A stretch of DNA of 18,509 bases from CAYNJF01 sp964351745 (lineage in GTDB: Bacteria; Pseudomonadota; Gammaproteobacteria; Berkiellales; Berkiellaceae). The stretch spans positions 1-18,509 of the forward strand of contig CAYGPI010000057.1 of assembly GCA_964351745.1 (NCBI GenBank), read 5' to 3'. The first letter of the stretch is position 1. Every line of letters begins with the position of its first letter. Made by a program: the position numbers and the translations under genes. Below are positions 7,295 through 14,816 of the stretch, one piece after another. The notes under the pieces were generated by a model that was not told the DNA's origin, did no database searches, and was given only the letters and a program-made list of their open reading frames with translations.

Positions 7295-7738
7295 TTATGA
7301 TTGCGGAATCATATGCTCAATGGCCAATCGTAGCTCTTCATCAGAGCAGGACATACAGGTCCCTTTAGCAGGCATACCACCTTTCCCTTTAATGGCGGAA
7401 GCAAGCAAAAGATCCATACCGACCGTTACTCTTTCTTTCCAATCAGAGTTATCTCTAAATTTTGGAGCGCCAGCAATACCAGCGCCATGACAAACAGCAC
7501 ATGATTTTTTATAACGTTTCATGCCAGCATCAGGCCCAAGAGCTGTCGCACTTAAATCTTCAACAACGGGAGCTGCGCCGTCGACCTCAACCGAGCCAAT
7601 TGGCTGGATCCGTGCTTTAATAGCAGGAGCCTCCATTGATTCTCGAATTTGTGGTTGCCAGGCAAAAACGCTAAAAACAGGTAACAGCAAAGCAATCATT
7701 AGAAATGCTATCTTTCTGCTTTTAATTAAATTGTTCAC
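7295..7738 (-). CDS. Cytochrome c5 family monohaem periplasmic cytochrome
   Basis: Small periplasmic electron carrier with one covalently bound haem. From the chosen GTG start it has 147 residues: a signal peptide (about 1-26, basic NNLIKSRK then a hydrophobic run ending SVFA), a linker, then the haem site C80-AVC-H84 with axial Met122 in GGMPAKG. The extra Cys pair Cys128/Cys131 (TCMSCSD) is the disulfide typical of cytochrome c5. The frame extends to an ATG at 7774, but GTG 7738 has GGGGAG six bases before it and gives a clean signal peptide, whereas the ATG has no ribosome binding site and would add 12 residues ahead of it. Partners are probably terminal oxidases or other c-type cytochromes such as the c4 encoded at 10309-10923; this is inference. 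Confidence 0.9.
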   Translation of the reverse strand: MNNLIKSRKIAFLMIALLLPVFSVFAWQPQIRESMEAPAIKARIQPIGSVEVDGAAPVVEDLSATALGPDAGMKRYKKSCAVCHGAGIAGAPKFRDNSDWKERVTVGMDLLLASAIKGKGGMPAKGTCMSCSDEELRLAIEHMIPQS

Positions 7739-7744
7739 ACTATG

Positions 7745-7837
7745 CTCCCCAAAAATACTCGAAAGACCATCCATCTACTTGATGCCATTATAACCACTTG
7801 AACTTGCTTAGAAAACCAATATTCACGAGTATTTTTG
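7745..7837 (-). promoter_or_regulatory. Leader of the cytochrome c5 gene with a 12-bp inverted repeat next to its ribosome binding site
   Basis: CAAAAATACTCG at 7750-7761 and CGAGTATTTTTG at 7826-7837 are exact reverse complements 64 bases apart. On the minus strand the proximal arm runs directly into GGGGAG, the ribosome binding site of the cytochrome c5 gene (7745-7750). The distal arm lies 47 bp before the tRNA-Arg gene, where tRNA promoter elements should be; a TTGAAA at 7835-7840 is a possible -35. It could be a long-range mRNA hairpin, a bipartite operator, or chance. Confidence 0.45.
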
Positions 7838-7884
7838 AAAATTCATAGATCATCCTAGCAATACCAAGTATCATTGGCCGCTTG

Positions 7885-7961
<77 letters not shown>

Positions 7962-7966
7962 TCAAG

Positions 7967-8674
7967 TTAGTTATTCAAAAAACAACCATAGCGGCTTAAC
8001 CACTTATCCTGGATCTCGTAATCAACCATCATCTTTCCAACTAACCCCCAAAATCTTTTTCCATGATTTCGGTGCTTTAAATGACTATGCTCATGAACAA
8101 CAACATACATAAAGACTCTGCGTGGACAACACATCAGCCTCCAATTTAGGTATATGTCATCGTGGATCCCACAACTGCCCCACCGACTTTTTTGATCCTT
8201 AACCACTATCGATCTAGGTTTATAACCAAAGTTACGAGTAATCTTTTTACTCCAGTGCAGAGCATAACGAGTAGCTCTTTTTTTAAGCCAGTCAACAATG
8301 TTTCTTTCAAGATCCCTATGTTTAATTTTATTTGATACGAGCAACAATCGACCGCGGCGCTCTACTGTGCCCTGTAAGAGTGGGGTTATTTCAACTTTAA
8401 GCTGGCTCCCCATATAGGGCACCAAACAACCATCTTTAATTTTGCGAGGCCAATGATAAAGCTTACCTTCTAAAAGAAGAGCTTCTTTCCTAGCTTGTTT
8501 ATCAAGCCAGCTTGCGTGTTTGAATAAAAACTTTAGAATATCTCGAGAAGAAACCCCTAAAGGCGCAACACATTTAGCTCCAAACGGCCGCCACTCTAAA
8601 CGCAATAGCTTTGCGCGAGCCGAGCGACACACAATATAAGGAATTGAGTTGTTATGATGTCTTAACCAAGGCAC
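7967..8674 (-). CDS. YgjP-type (DUF45) metal-dependent hydrolase, predicted zinc metallopeptidase
   Basis: 235-residue protein of the YgjP/WLM-like group, gluzincin-fold proteins whose substrates are mostly unknown. The C-terminal half holds the signature: KSRWGSCGIHDDIYLNWRL, then VVHEHSHLKHRNHGKRFW, containing the zinc-binding HExxH as HEHSH (the family usually has HELAH or HELxH) and the following NH..FW. It is Lys/Arg-rich, with no signal peptide or membrane segment, so cytoplasmic. The start is GTG at 8674, with AGGTGA four bases upstream; no ATG gives the conserved N-terminal SARAKLLRLEW region. It is divergent from dam over 146 bp and ends 5 bp from the tRNA. Relatives sit next to restriction genes in some genomes, but here only the Dam gene is near. 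The reaction is inferred from the motif alone. Confidence 0.88.
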   Translation of the reverse strand: MPWLRHHNNSIPYIVCRSARAKLLRLEWRPFGAKCVAPLGVSSRDILKFLFKHASWLDKQARKEALLLEGKLYHWPRKIKDGCLVPYMGSQLKVEITPLLQGTVERRGRLLLVSNKIKHRDLERNIVDWLKKRATRYALHWSKKITRNFGYKPRSIVVKDQKSRWGSCGIHDDIYLNWRLMCCPRRVFMYVVVHEHSHLKHRNHGKRFWGLVGKMMVDYEIQDKWLSRYGCFLNN

Positions 8675-8820
8675 ACTTTCACCTAGCCTTATGGCAAGCT
8701 TTTAAAGTTTATGAAGCAACCAATGAAGGCTACTATATTAACAAGGACAACCTACAAAATCACCACTTGATTGTTAAATAGCTAACAAACAAATACAGAG
8801 CAACTTGATAGGAAAATGAA

Positions 8821-9639
8821 TTGAGTTATACCAGACCTTTTTTAAAGTGGCCAGGCGGCAAATATCGCCTATTAAAGCACATTAGCCCCCACCTCCCTAA
8901 AAAGAAAGTTTTAATAGAGCCCTTTGTTGGCGCTGGTGCCGTTTTTTTAAATCACGATTATGAGCAATATTGGATCAACGATATCAATGCAGATTTGATC
9001 AATCTATACAAAACAATCAAACGTCTTGGCCCGAAATTCATCACCCGAGCGAACAAATGGTTTACGCCTAAAAACAATCAATCTGAAAAATATTACGCCT
9101 TTAGAAAGCGTTTTAACGAATCAACCGATCTGGAAGAAAAAGCTTTTCTTTTTTTGGTCTTAAACAGAACCGGCTACAATGGTCTTTGTCGATATAACCT
9201 AAAAGGTCAATACAATGTACCTTTTGGTCGATACAAAAACCCTTACTTTCCAGAAAAAGAAATTAAAAGCTACCTAAAAGTAGCATCGAGAACAAAATTT
9301 TATAATAAAGATTATGCCTTTATGATGAAAAAAGCAGGAAAGCTTGGGCACGACGGCGTCACTTATTGCGATCCCCCGTATGCTCCTTTATCAAAAACAG
9401 CTAATTTTACGAGCTACGCCGGTGCTCCTTTTCCAATCATCTACCAGCAGAACTTAAGCAAACTTGCTCAAGAGACAGCCAGCCAAGGCGGAGCGGTTCT
9501 CATTTCAAATCACGATTTGCCTTTCACTCGTGAACTCTATAAAGGCGCTGATATCATCTCTCTAAAAGTTCAACGAGTAATTAGCTGTGTTGGTCAGAAT
9601 CGAAAAAAAATAAAAGAACTAATCGCTGTTTTTAGATAA
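8821..9639 (+). CDS. dam: DNA adenine methylase (Dam family, GATC-specific predicted)
   Basis: Methylates N6 of adenine, most likely in GATC, using S-adenosylmethionine; in gammaproteobacteria this marks the parental strand for mismatch repair and times replication and gene expression. The 272-residue length matches Dam. Motifs appear in D12-class (alpha) order: FLKWPGGK at 7-14, SAM-binding FVGAGAVF at 35-42, the target-recognition region in the middle (NRTGYNGLCRYN, also seen in E. coli Dam), and catalytic DPPY at 184-187 followed by PLSKTANFTSY. The start is TTG, with AGGA at 8810-8813; an ATG at 8816 is out of frame and stops after two codons. No partner restriction endonuclease is visible, which argues for an orphan Dam rather than a restriction system. 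Its last 21 bases overlap the end of dsbA on the other strand. Confidence 0.93.
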   Translation: MSYTRPFLKWPGGKYRLLKHISPHLPKKKVLIEPFVGAGAVFLNHDYEQYWINDINADLINLYKTIKRLGPKFITRANKWFTPKNNQSEKYYAFRKRFNESTDLEEKAFLFLVLNRTGYNGLCRYNLKGQYNVPFGRYKNPYFPEKEIKSYLKVASRTKFYNKDYAFMMKKAGKLGHDGVTYCDPPYAPLSKTANFTSYAGAPFPIIYQQNLSKLAQETASQGGAVLISNHDLPFTRELYKGADIISLKVQRVISCVGQNRKKIKELIAVFR

Positions 9640-10299
9640 AGACAGAGCCCTTTGTTCGTTCAATAATAAATCTAGCACCTTAAACAGTTCGTCTTCGCCA
9701 CCAGCCATTCTCGCCGAGGTTATCACGGCACCTTTGGGCCCATACACAACAAAAGCAGGGATTGCGGTAATTCTAAAAGCAATTGAAATTTGATTGGCCC
9801 TTTTGAACTGTTGCTCAACGCTAAAAGAATCAAAAGTTTTAGCAAATTGAAGCTCTTCGACCCCTTGTTTTGCAAAAAAAGATTGAAGCACATCTGGCGC
9901 TGTTGATTTCAATGTTTCTGTTTGGATGGCTTCAAACAAAGCATGATGCACTTTATCTTTAAGCTCTAAAGCCTCTCCCGTGAAATAAGCCTTAGAAAGA
10001 TTAGCCCACGAGCTTTGGAAAACAACTGGGAACCTTTTAAAAACAACTTTGCTTTCATCAATACGGCTCGACCAATCTGCCACTTTGGGCTCTAGTTGAT
10101 AACACCAATGACACCCATAGCTAAAAAACTCAAGCACAATGATCTGATCCGGATGCTCTTTCTTTAAATCTTCAACCAGCTCATTTTCTAACATCTCTAC
10201 AGGAAGCTGCTGGTAATGCTGCCCCTCCTTAAATGAAGATGCCTCTGCTAATCCAACGTGAGTCCACAACACCAAAAAACATACGATTAATTTTTTCAT
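9619..10299 (-). CDS. dsbA: DsbA-family thiol:disulfide oxidoreductase, CHWC active site
   Basis: Periplasmic oxidase that introduces disulfide bonds into secreted proteins and is reoxidised by DsbB. 226 residues: signal peptide MKKLIVCFLVLWTHVGLAEA (about 1-20), the thioredoxin strand VLEFFSYG, active site Cys63-His-Trp-Cys66, a helical insert (about 75-165), and the cis-proline loop TAIP with Pro181. Known DsbA proteins mostly have CPHC and a Val before the cis-Pro; here they are CHWC and Ile, which could change redox potential or substrate choice. Cytochrome c4 is encoded 9 bp upstream; its stop codon overlaps the AGGG ribosome binding site of dsbA, so translation is probably coupled. This cytochrome c4-dsbA pair next to engB-polA is also found in pseudomonads. 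The name rests on the fold and context. Confidence 0.9.
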   Translation of the reverse strand: MKKLIVCFLVLWTHVGLAEASSFKEGQHYQQLPVEMLENELVEDLKKEHPDQIIVLEFFSYGCHWCYQLEPKVADWSSRIDESKVVFKRFPVVFQSSWANLSKAYFTGEALELKDKVHHALFEAIQTETLKSTAPDVLQSFFAKQGVEELQFAKTFDSFSVEQQFKRANQISIAFRITAIPAFVVYGPKGAVITSARMAGGEDELFKVLDLLLNEQRALSLSKNSD

Positions 10300-10308
10300 A
10301 AATAAACC

Positions 10309-10923
10309 CTAATGTAATCCAGACATATATTCTGCGACAGCTTTCATATCATCATCTGACATTTTTTTAGCGATATCTTGCATGATCGCATTCATATCGT
10401 TAGATCTTCTTTTTTCTTTAAAGGCTTGAAGTTGCCCAACAGAATAATCTACATTCTGGCCTGAGACTCTCGGGAAACCCGCCAAGTCATTACCACGACC
10501 TTTTGGACCATGACAAGCAATACAGGCCGTGATCCCTTTCTCAGGAATGCCCCCGCGATAAATCTGCGCCCCAGGCTCTAAAAACGCAGCTAAGGTTTTG
10601 CCAGGTGATTGCTTTAAGCTTGCGTAGTAAGCAGCTAAATCTAAAATATCCTGATCTGAGAGGTTAACAGCCATACCATACATAGAAGGCTCATACCGGT
10701 TCCCCTGCTCCCCCTTCCTATACTCTGTTAGCTGTTTAACTAAATACGATTCATGTTGCCCTGAAAGTTTCGGCCACAAGGGCGCAACACTATTGCCATC
10801 CATGCCATGACAAGCAACACAAGTTTCTGTCTTGGTCGAGCCGGCCTCTATATTGCCGTCAGCAGCAAGCACTGCGGACACAAAAAACATGGAAAGAAGT
10901 AATAAAAATGGCCTAAATTTCAT
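10309..10923 (-). CDS. Dihaem cytochrome c4
   Basis: Periplasmic dihaem electron carrier, probably membrane-associated, feeding electrons to terminal oxidases such as the cbb3 type. The 204-residue product has a signal peptide (about 1-20, LLLLSMFFVSAVLA) and two similar cytochrome domains. Haem I is at C35-VAC-H39 with an axial Met near 81 or 84 (PSMYGMAVNLSD). Haem II is at C134-IAC-H138 with an axial Met near 177 or 181. The duplication is visible in the repeated ACHG.G pattern and the LSGQ/VSGQ blocks. Two in-frame ATG codons exist (10932 and 10923); the second gives the simple signal peptide MKFRPFLL with GGA about nine bases before it, but the first cannot be excluded. It is the promoter-proximal gene of the operon with dsbA. 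The name cyt c4 is confident; I give no symbol because usage varies. Confidence 0.93.
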   Translation of the reverse strand: MKFRPFLLLLSMFFVSAVLAADGNIEAGSTKTETCVACHGMDGNSVAPLWPKLSGQHESYLVKQLTEYRKGEQGNRYEPSMYGMAVNLSDQDILDLAAYYASLKQSPGKTLAAFLEPGAQIYRGGIPEKGITACIACHGPKGRGNDLAGFPRVSGQNVDYSVGQLQAFKEKRRSNDMNAIMQDIAKKMSDDDMKAVAEYMSGLH

Positions 10924-11090
10924 GATTAACATTCCAAATTTGTTATAAGGTTAACTAAACAGGGGGTTTCGCGGATAAAACTAGTTCCTGCGATTACCTG
11001 CATGTTACACTAAGTCCGTTGCCCGAACTGCCTACATTTACCAATTTGCCTTACAATGGGCCAATATCGTAGCAAAAACAAGCACTGTAC

Positions 11091-11152
11091 GAAACCCGAA
11101 AGTTTCAAGATTATACTGACTAATTTTTAAGGGCTTCTTAGTATTGCCCCTT
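11091..11152 (+). promoter_or_regulatory. Putative engB promoter and leader hairpin
   Basis: In the 252-bp gap between the divergent cytochrome c4 and engB genes, TATACT (11112-11117) matches five of six -10 positions, although I find no good -35 at the usual spacing. Just upstream, GAAAC and GTTTC (11091-11106) form a small inverted repeat. Downstream, AAGGGC (11129-11134) and GCCCCTT (11146-11152) form a second, which would be a hairpin in the 5' leader about 24 bases before the engB ATG. The rest of the gap shows nothing I can name. Weak evidence. Confidence 0.3.
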
Positions 11153-11175
11153 TAAGTAACCCATATGGTACCACT

Positions 11176-11796
11176 ATGAGCCAAACACCTACACCCGAAG
11201 AGCCTTTTGATTTCCGCTGCACAGAATTTTTAAGTAGCGCACCAACATTGAAATCAAGCCCGCCCGACCAAGGTGTAGAAATTGCGTTCGTGGGCCGCTC
11301 CAATGCAGGAAAATCCAGTGCCCTCAATACGATTTTAGGTCGCCATGGCATGGCTAAAACCAGTCGCACACCTGGGCGCACTCAGCTTATCAATTACTTT
11401 CAATTCGAAGATCAAAAGAGATTTGTTGATCTACCTGGCTACGGCTATGCCAAGGTTCCACCTAAAATCAAAGCACAAATTGAACACATACTCAGCGATT
11501 ACTTAACCAATCGTCAATGTCTTTTTGGGCTCATCATGCTTATGGATATAAGACGTCCCTTAACAACTTTTGACAAGCAACTGCTAGAGTTTGTAGCATC
11601 CTCGGGAAAACCTATCCATATCTTACTGACAAAATCAGATAAGATAAAACGCGGCCCTGCCAATGCAACCCTGCTAAATGTCAAAAAGCAGTTTAGTGCT
11701 TATGAAGGTCAATTCTCAGTCCAAACATTCTCGGCCCTAAAAAAAATTGGTGTAGAGCAAGCCTCTGAAGTCATCGGTCGCTGGTTCAGCTCTTAA
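11176..11796 (+). CDS. engB: Ribosome biogenesis GTP-binding protein EngB/YsxC/YihA
   Basis: Essential small GTPase needed for late assembly of the large ribosomal subunit. The 206-residue length is normal. The G motifs are complete: G1 GRSNAGKS at 40-47, G2 around Thr65 in TSRTPGRTQ, G3 DLPGYG at 85-90, G4 TKSD at 152-155 and G5 SALK at 186-189. The TRME-type sequence FVGRSNAGKSS and YGYAKVP after G3 are specific to EngB. The ATG at 11176 is the only start that keeps the family's short N-terminal extension; the ribosome binding site before it is poor (GGTACC). It converges with polA across a 227-bp structured gap, the same arrangement as yihA-spf-polA in E. coli. Confidence 0.96.
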   Translation: MSQTPTPEEPFDFRCTEFLSSAPTLKSSPPDQGVEIAFVGRSNAGKSSALNTILGRHGMAKTSRTPGRTQLINYFQFEDQKRFVDLPGYGYAKVPPKIKAQIEHILSDYLTNRQCLFGLIMLMDIRRPLTTFDKQLLEFVASSGKPIHILLTKSDKIKRGPANATLLNVKKQFSAYEGQFSVQTFSALKKIGVEQASEVIGRWFSS

Positions 11797-11825
11797 GTCT
11801 TTAAGTCTTCGTGTTTTTTGTTGTC

Positions 11826-11853
11826 TAAAAAATACCCCGGCTTTCTGCCGGGG
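11826..11853 (-). terminator. Intrinsic terminator on the polA strand
   Basis: CCCCGGC (11835-11841) and GCCGGGG (11847-11853) form a perfect 7-bp GC-rich stem with a 5-base loop. On the minus strand it is followed at once by TATTTTTTA, a good U-tract; on the plus strand no T-run follows. It therefore ends a minus-strand transcript: either polA with a 170-base 3' UTR, or a small RNA encoded between polA and engB. Confidence 0.85.
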
Positions 11854-11958
11854 CGTAACGACAGCTTAACTCTGGGGTTAAGTTAAGCTTAAGTTACCTG
11901 GCAGCTAGGGGAGGAGTTCTGCCGGTAACAGCGCCCTTTTAAAGACGCTTACCGGTAT
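11826..11958 (-). ncRNA. Candidate small RNA between polA and engB (Spot 42/ErsA position)
   Basis: Downstream of polA on its own strand the sequence can fold into consecutive hairpins. They are CCGGTAA-(2-nt bulge)-GCG paired across 11922-11955, the 9-bp perfect stem AGCTTAACT/AGTTAAGCT at 11863-11889, and the terminator at 11826-11853. Between the first two lies CTCCTCCCC (minus strand of 11908-11916), complementary to Shine-Dalgarno sequences; flanking GGCAG/CTGCC (11900-11904, 11919-11923) could instead present it in a loop. E. coli carries the sRNA Spot 42, and Pseudomonas ErsA, between polA and engB/yihA. No homology to either is claimed: the sequence was not compared, and I find no convincing promoter, so the 5' end is a guess. 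It could also be only the polA 3' UTR. The plus strand has GGGGAGGAG in the same loop, a possible CsrA-type site if transcribed that way. Confidence 0.42.
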
Positions 11959-12023
11959 GACTCTTATGAGAGCATTAAGTTCCTTTTTTCTTTTTAAAGG
12001 ATGTTTATACATCTAGTGCTGGA

Positions 12024-14717
12024 TCAATGAGCCTCTTGCCAGTTATCGCCGACACCAACCTCAACCAGTAAAGGCACGGCTAACTGATAGGCATTCTCCA
12101 TATAACTTTTTATCTGAACAACCACCTCATCAACACAGTGCTCATCCACTTCAAATACGAGCTCATCATGCACCTGCATGATCATGTCAACGTTCTGATG
12201 CGTTGTTTCAATCCAATGGTGAATTTGAATCATGGCGGCCTTAATGAGATCCGCAGCAGTGCCTTGCATAGGAGCGTTGATAGCGGCACGCTCCGCCGCT
12301 TTACGTCTCAGCCCATTTTTTGAATTGATTTCTGGCAGATATAAGCGTCGCCCCATAATTGTTTCAACATAACCATACTGCGCTGCTTTCTTTCGAGTTG
12401 ACTCCATATACGTAAGCACACCTGGATACCGCTCAAAGTACGTTTCCATAAACCCATTGGCTTGCTCGCGAGAAACGTCTAACTGTTTTGCCAAGCCAAA
12501 TGCAGACATACCGTAAATAAGACCAAAATTAATGGCCTTTGCTGAGCGCCTTTGATCGGGACTAACATCTGCGAGTGCTGTACCAAAAATCTCGCTTGCG
12601 GTGATTTGATGGATATCCTCTCCCTGCTCAAAAGCTTTAAGGAGACCTCTGTCTTGAGATAAATGAGCCATGATTCTGAGCTCAACTTGTGAGTAATCAG
12701 CAGCCACTATTTTCTTCCCCGGCGGCGCAATGAAAGCTTTTCGAATTTTCTTGCCCTCTATCGTTCGAATGGGAATATTTTGCAAATTGGGATCACTTGA
12801 TGACAAGCGTCCTGTCGCAGTCCCAGACTGATGATAAGACGTGTGCACCCGTTTTGTTTGCGGATGCACGGCTAGTGGCAACTTATCTGTATACGTGGAT
12901 TTCAACTTGCTCAGTGAGCGGTGCTCTAAAATTATCTTAGGCAACTCATAGTCATGGCTCAATTCTTGTAGCACACTTTCTGCCGTTGAAGGTTGCCCTT
13001 TCGGAGTTTTAGATATAATTGGCAACTTAAGTTTTTCAAATAAGAGTGCTTGTAGTTGTTTAGGGGAACTTAGGTTAAAAGTTTCTCCAGCCAAGTCAAA
13101 AGCTTGCTTCGAGAGATTTTCTAAAAGCTCATGGAGCTCTGCGCTTTGCGTGTTCAGTAAAGACTCATCTATCTTCACACCTTTTCGCTCCATACTGACC
13201 AGAACTTCAATCAATGGAAGCTCTATCTCTTGATAAACTTTTAAAAGGGAAGGCTCGTCGATCAGTTTTTCATTAAGCGTTTGATGCAAGCGAAAAGTAA
13301 CATCCGCATCTTCTCCGGCATAATGCGTTGCTTTATCAACAGACACCTGGGCAAATGGGATCTGTTTAGCTCCCTTCCCACACAGCTCTTCATAGGATGT
13401 CGTTTCTTCATTGAGATAATGATTGGCTAAAGAGTCCATATCATGACGAGTCGCAGCAGCATTAAGCACATAAGACTCTAGCATGGTATCAAAAGCAACG
13501 CCCTTGACAGCTATATCTTCATTTAAGAGCACCTCTAAGTCATACTTTAAATTTTGACCAATTTTTTTTATCTCAGAGTTTTCAAGGATGGGCTTTAAGA
13601 CTTGAAGGACATCCCTTAGCTTAAGCTGCTCTGTTTCACTTTCAAGATGCCCAACTGGAATATAATAAGCTTTATATGGCTCATAGGATAAAGCAATCCC
13701 AATGATCTCAGCATCCAAGGTCACCAGACTTGACGTTTCCAAATCAAAACAAAACAGCCCCTTCTTTTCAATGTCTGCTATTACATTTTTGACTTCGATC
13801 ATGCTATAGAGCGTCGAGTAGGTTGCCTCTCGAGGTTTTAATGCCTCTTTGGATGAAGGGCCGCTCTCTATATTTTTTAACCAGCGTTTGAATTCTAAAG
13901 TTTCAAAGAGCGTCTTAAGGCAAGGGATGTCTCTATCAGAGACAACCAAGTCTAGTGGCGAAACCTTTAACGGTACTGCGCAGTCAAGCTTCACTAACCA
14001 TTGGGATTGGCCTAGCTGTTCAAGATTGTCTCTCAAAGACTCTCCGATTTTCCCCTTAATTTCATCGGCTCTTTCAATCAATGTTTTTATGGAGCCATAT
14101 TCTTTGATCCATTTACTCGCTGTTTTAGGGCCAACTTTGGGGATCCCTGGGATGTTATCAGAGGTGTCTCCCATCAAAGCTAGATAATCAATCATTTGTG
14201 ATGGCTCAACCCCAAATTTTTCAACAACGCCATCTCTATCAAGCACAGTGTCTGACATCGTATTCACAAGCGTAATATTATCAGTCACCAGTTGAGCAAG
14301 ATCTTTATCTCCTGTTGAAATAACAACGCTTAAATTTTCTTTTTCCGCTTGCTGCGCTAAAGTGCCAATAACATCATCAGCCTCATATCCTGGGGCAGTA
14401 ATCAAAGGGATCCCCATAGCACGAATCACATCGTGCAAAGGTTTAATCTGAGATCCCAGCTCAACAGGCATCTCTGGGCGATTCGCTTTATATGCTTGAT
14501 ACTCTTTATGGCGAAAAGTTTTCTCCTTTGTATCAAAAACAACAGCCATGTAATCTGGCGCTTCGTTTTTCATCAAACGCTCAATCATATTGATAACGCC
14601 ATAAATAGCGCCAGTTGGCTGGCCAGAGGCTGTGACCAAAGGTGGCAGGGCATGATAGGCCCTAAAGAGGTAGGATGATCCATCAAGTAAAACCAATACT
14701 TTTTTCTTAGCAGTCAT
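12024..14717 (-). CDS. polA: DNA polymerase I
   Basis: Repair and Okazaki-fragment-processing polymerase. 897 residues with all three domains. The 5'-3' exonuclease (about 1-260) has DGSSYLFRAYHALPP, GYEADDVIGTLA, GDKDLAQLV and GDTSDNIPGIPKVGPKTA. The 3'-5' proofreading domain (about 300-490) keeps the catalytic DxE in FDLETSS, GQNLKYDL (Exo II) and YAGEDADVTFRL (Exo III), so proofreading is probably active, unlike in some Gram-positive relatives. The polymerase domain (about 520-897) has motif A DYSQVELR, motif B RRSAKAINFGLIYG and motif C QVHDELVF. ATG at 14717 has TGAGG nine bases before it. It is divergent from thrB over 99 bp, and its transcript appears to end at the terminator at 11826-11853. 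Confidence 0.97.
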   Translation of the reverse strand: MTAKKKVLVLLDGSSYLFRAYHALPPLVTASGQPTGAIYGVINMIERLMKNEAPDYMAVVFDTKEKTFRHKEYQAYKANRPEMPVELGSQIKPLHDVIRAMGIPLITAPGYEADDVIGTLAQQAEKENLSVVISTGDKDLAQLVTDNITLVNTMSDTVLDRDGVVEKFGVEPSQMIDYLALMGDTSDNIPGIPKVGPKTASKWIKEYGSIKTLIERADEIKGKIGESLRDNLEQLGQSQWLVKLDCAVPLKVSPLDLVVSDRDIPCLKTLFETLEFKRWLKNIESGPSSKEALKPREATYSTLYSMIEVKNVIADIEKKGLFCFDLETSSLVTLDAEIIGIALSYEPYKAYYIPVGHLESETEQLKLRDVLQVLKPILENSEIKKIGQNLKYDLEVLLNEDIAVKGVAFDTMLESYVLNAAATRHDMDSLANHYLNEETTSYEELCGKGAKQIPFAQVSVDKATHYAGEDADVTFRLHQTLNEKLIDEPSLLKVYQEIELPLIEVLVSMERKGVKIDESLLNTQSAELHELLENLSKQAFDLAGETFNLSSPKQLQALLFEKLKLPIISKTPKGQPSTAESVLQELSHDYELPKIILEHRSLSKLKSTYTDKLPLAVHPQTKRVHTSYHQSGTATGRLSSSDPNLQNIPIRTIEGKKIRKAFIAPPGKKIVAADYSQVELRIMAHLSQDRGLLKAFEQGEDIHQITASEIFGTALADVSPDQRRSAKAINFGLIYGMSAFGLAKQLDVSREQANGFMETYFERYPGVLTYMESTRKKAAQYGYVETIMGRRLYLPEINSKNGLRRKAAERAAINAPMQGTAADLIKAAMIQIHHWIETTHQNVDMIMQVHDELVFEVDEHCVDEVVVQIKSYMENAYQLAVPLLVEVGVGDNWQEAH

Positions 14718-14816
14718 CTTTCAACCTCAAATATTTCACAAAATTTTTCAGCGATAAGTTTAGCGTTCCCTTCTAAAAATTGTTAGCCTAAATACAAACA
14801 AATTTAAAGGTAAGCT

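Noticed and set aside
8821..9639. Dam as part of a restriction-modification system
   Set aside because: No endonuclease-like gene is adjacent; the sequence pattern is that of Dam, and the neighbouring YgjP-type protein is not a restriction enzyme.
11056..11130. A 24-codon plus-strand ORF in the cytochrome c4/engB gap
   Set aside because: It has no ribosome binding site, no recognisable composition, and overlaps the putative engB promoter; such short ORFs are expected by chance.
11835..11853. GC-rich hairpin as the engB terminator
   Set aside because: On the plus strand it is followed by CGTAACGAC with no T-run; the U-tract is on the minus strand.
13849..14187. 112-codon plus-strand ORF inside polA, and a similar one at 15836-16174 inside uvrD
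   Set aside because: Both lie entirely antisense to well-conserved coding sequence and have no recognisable domain or ribosome binding site.
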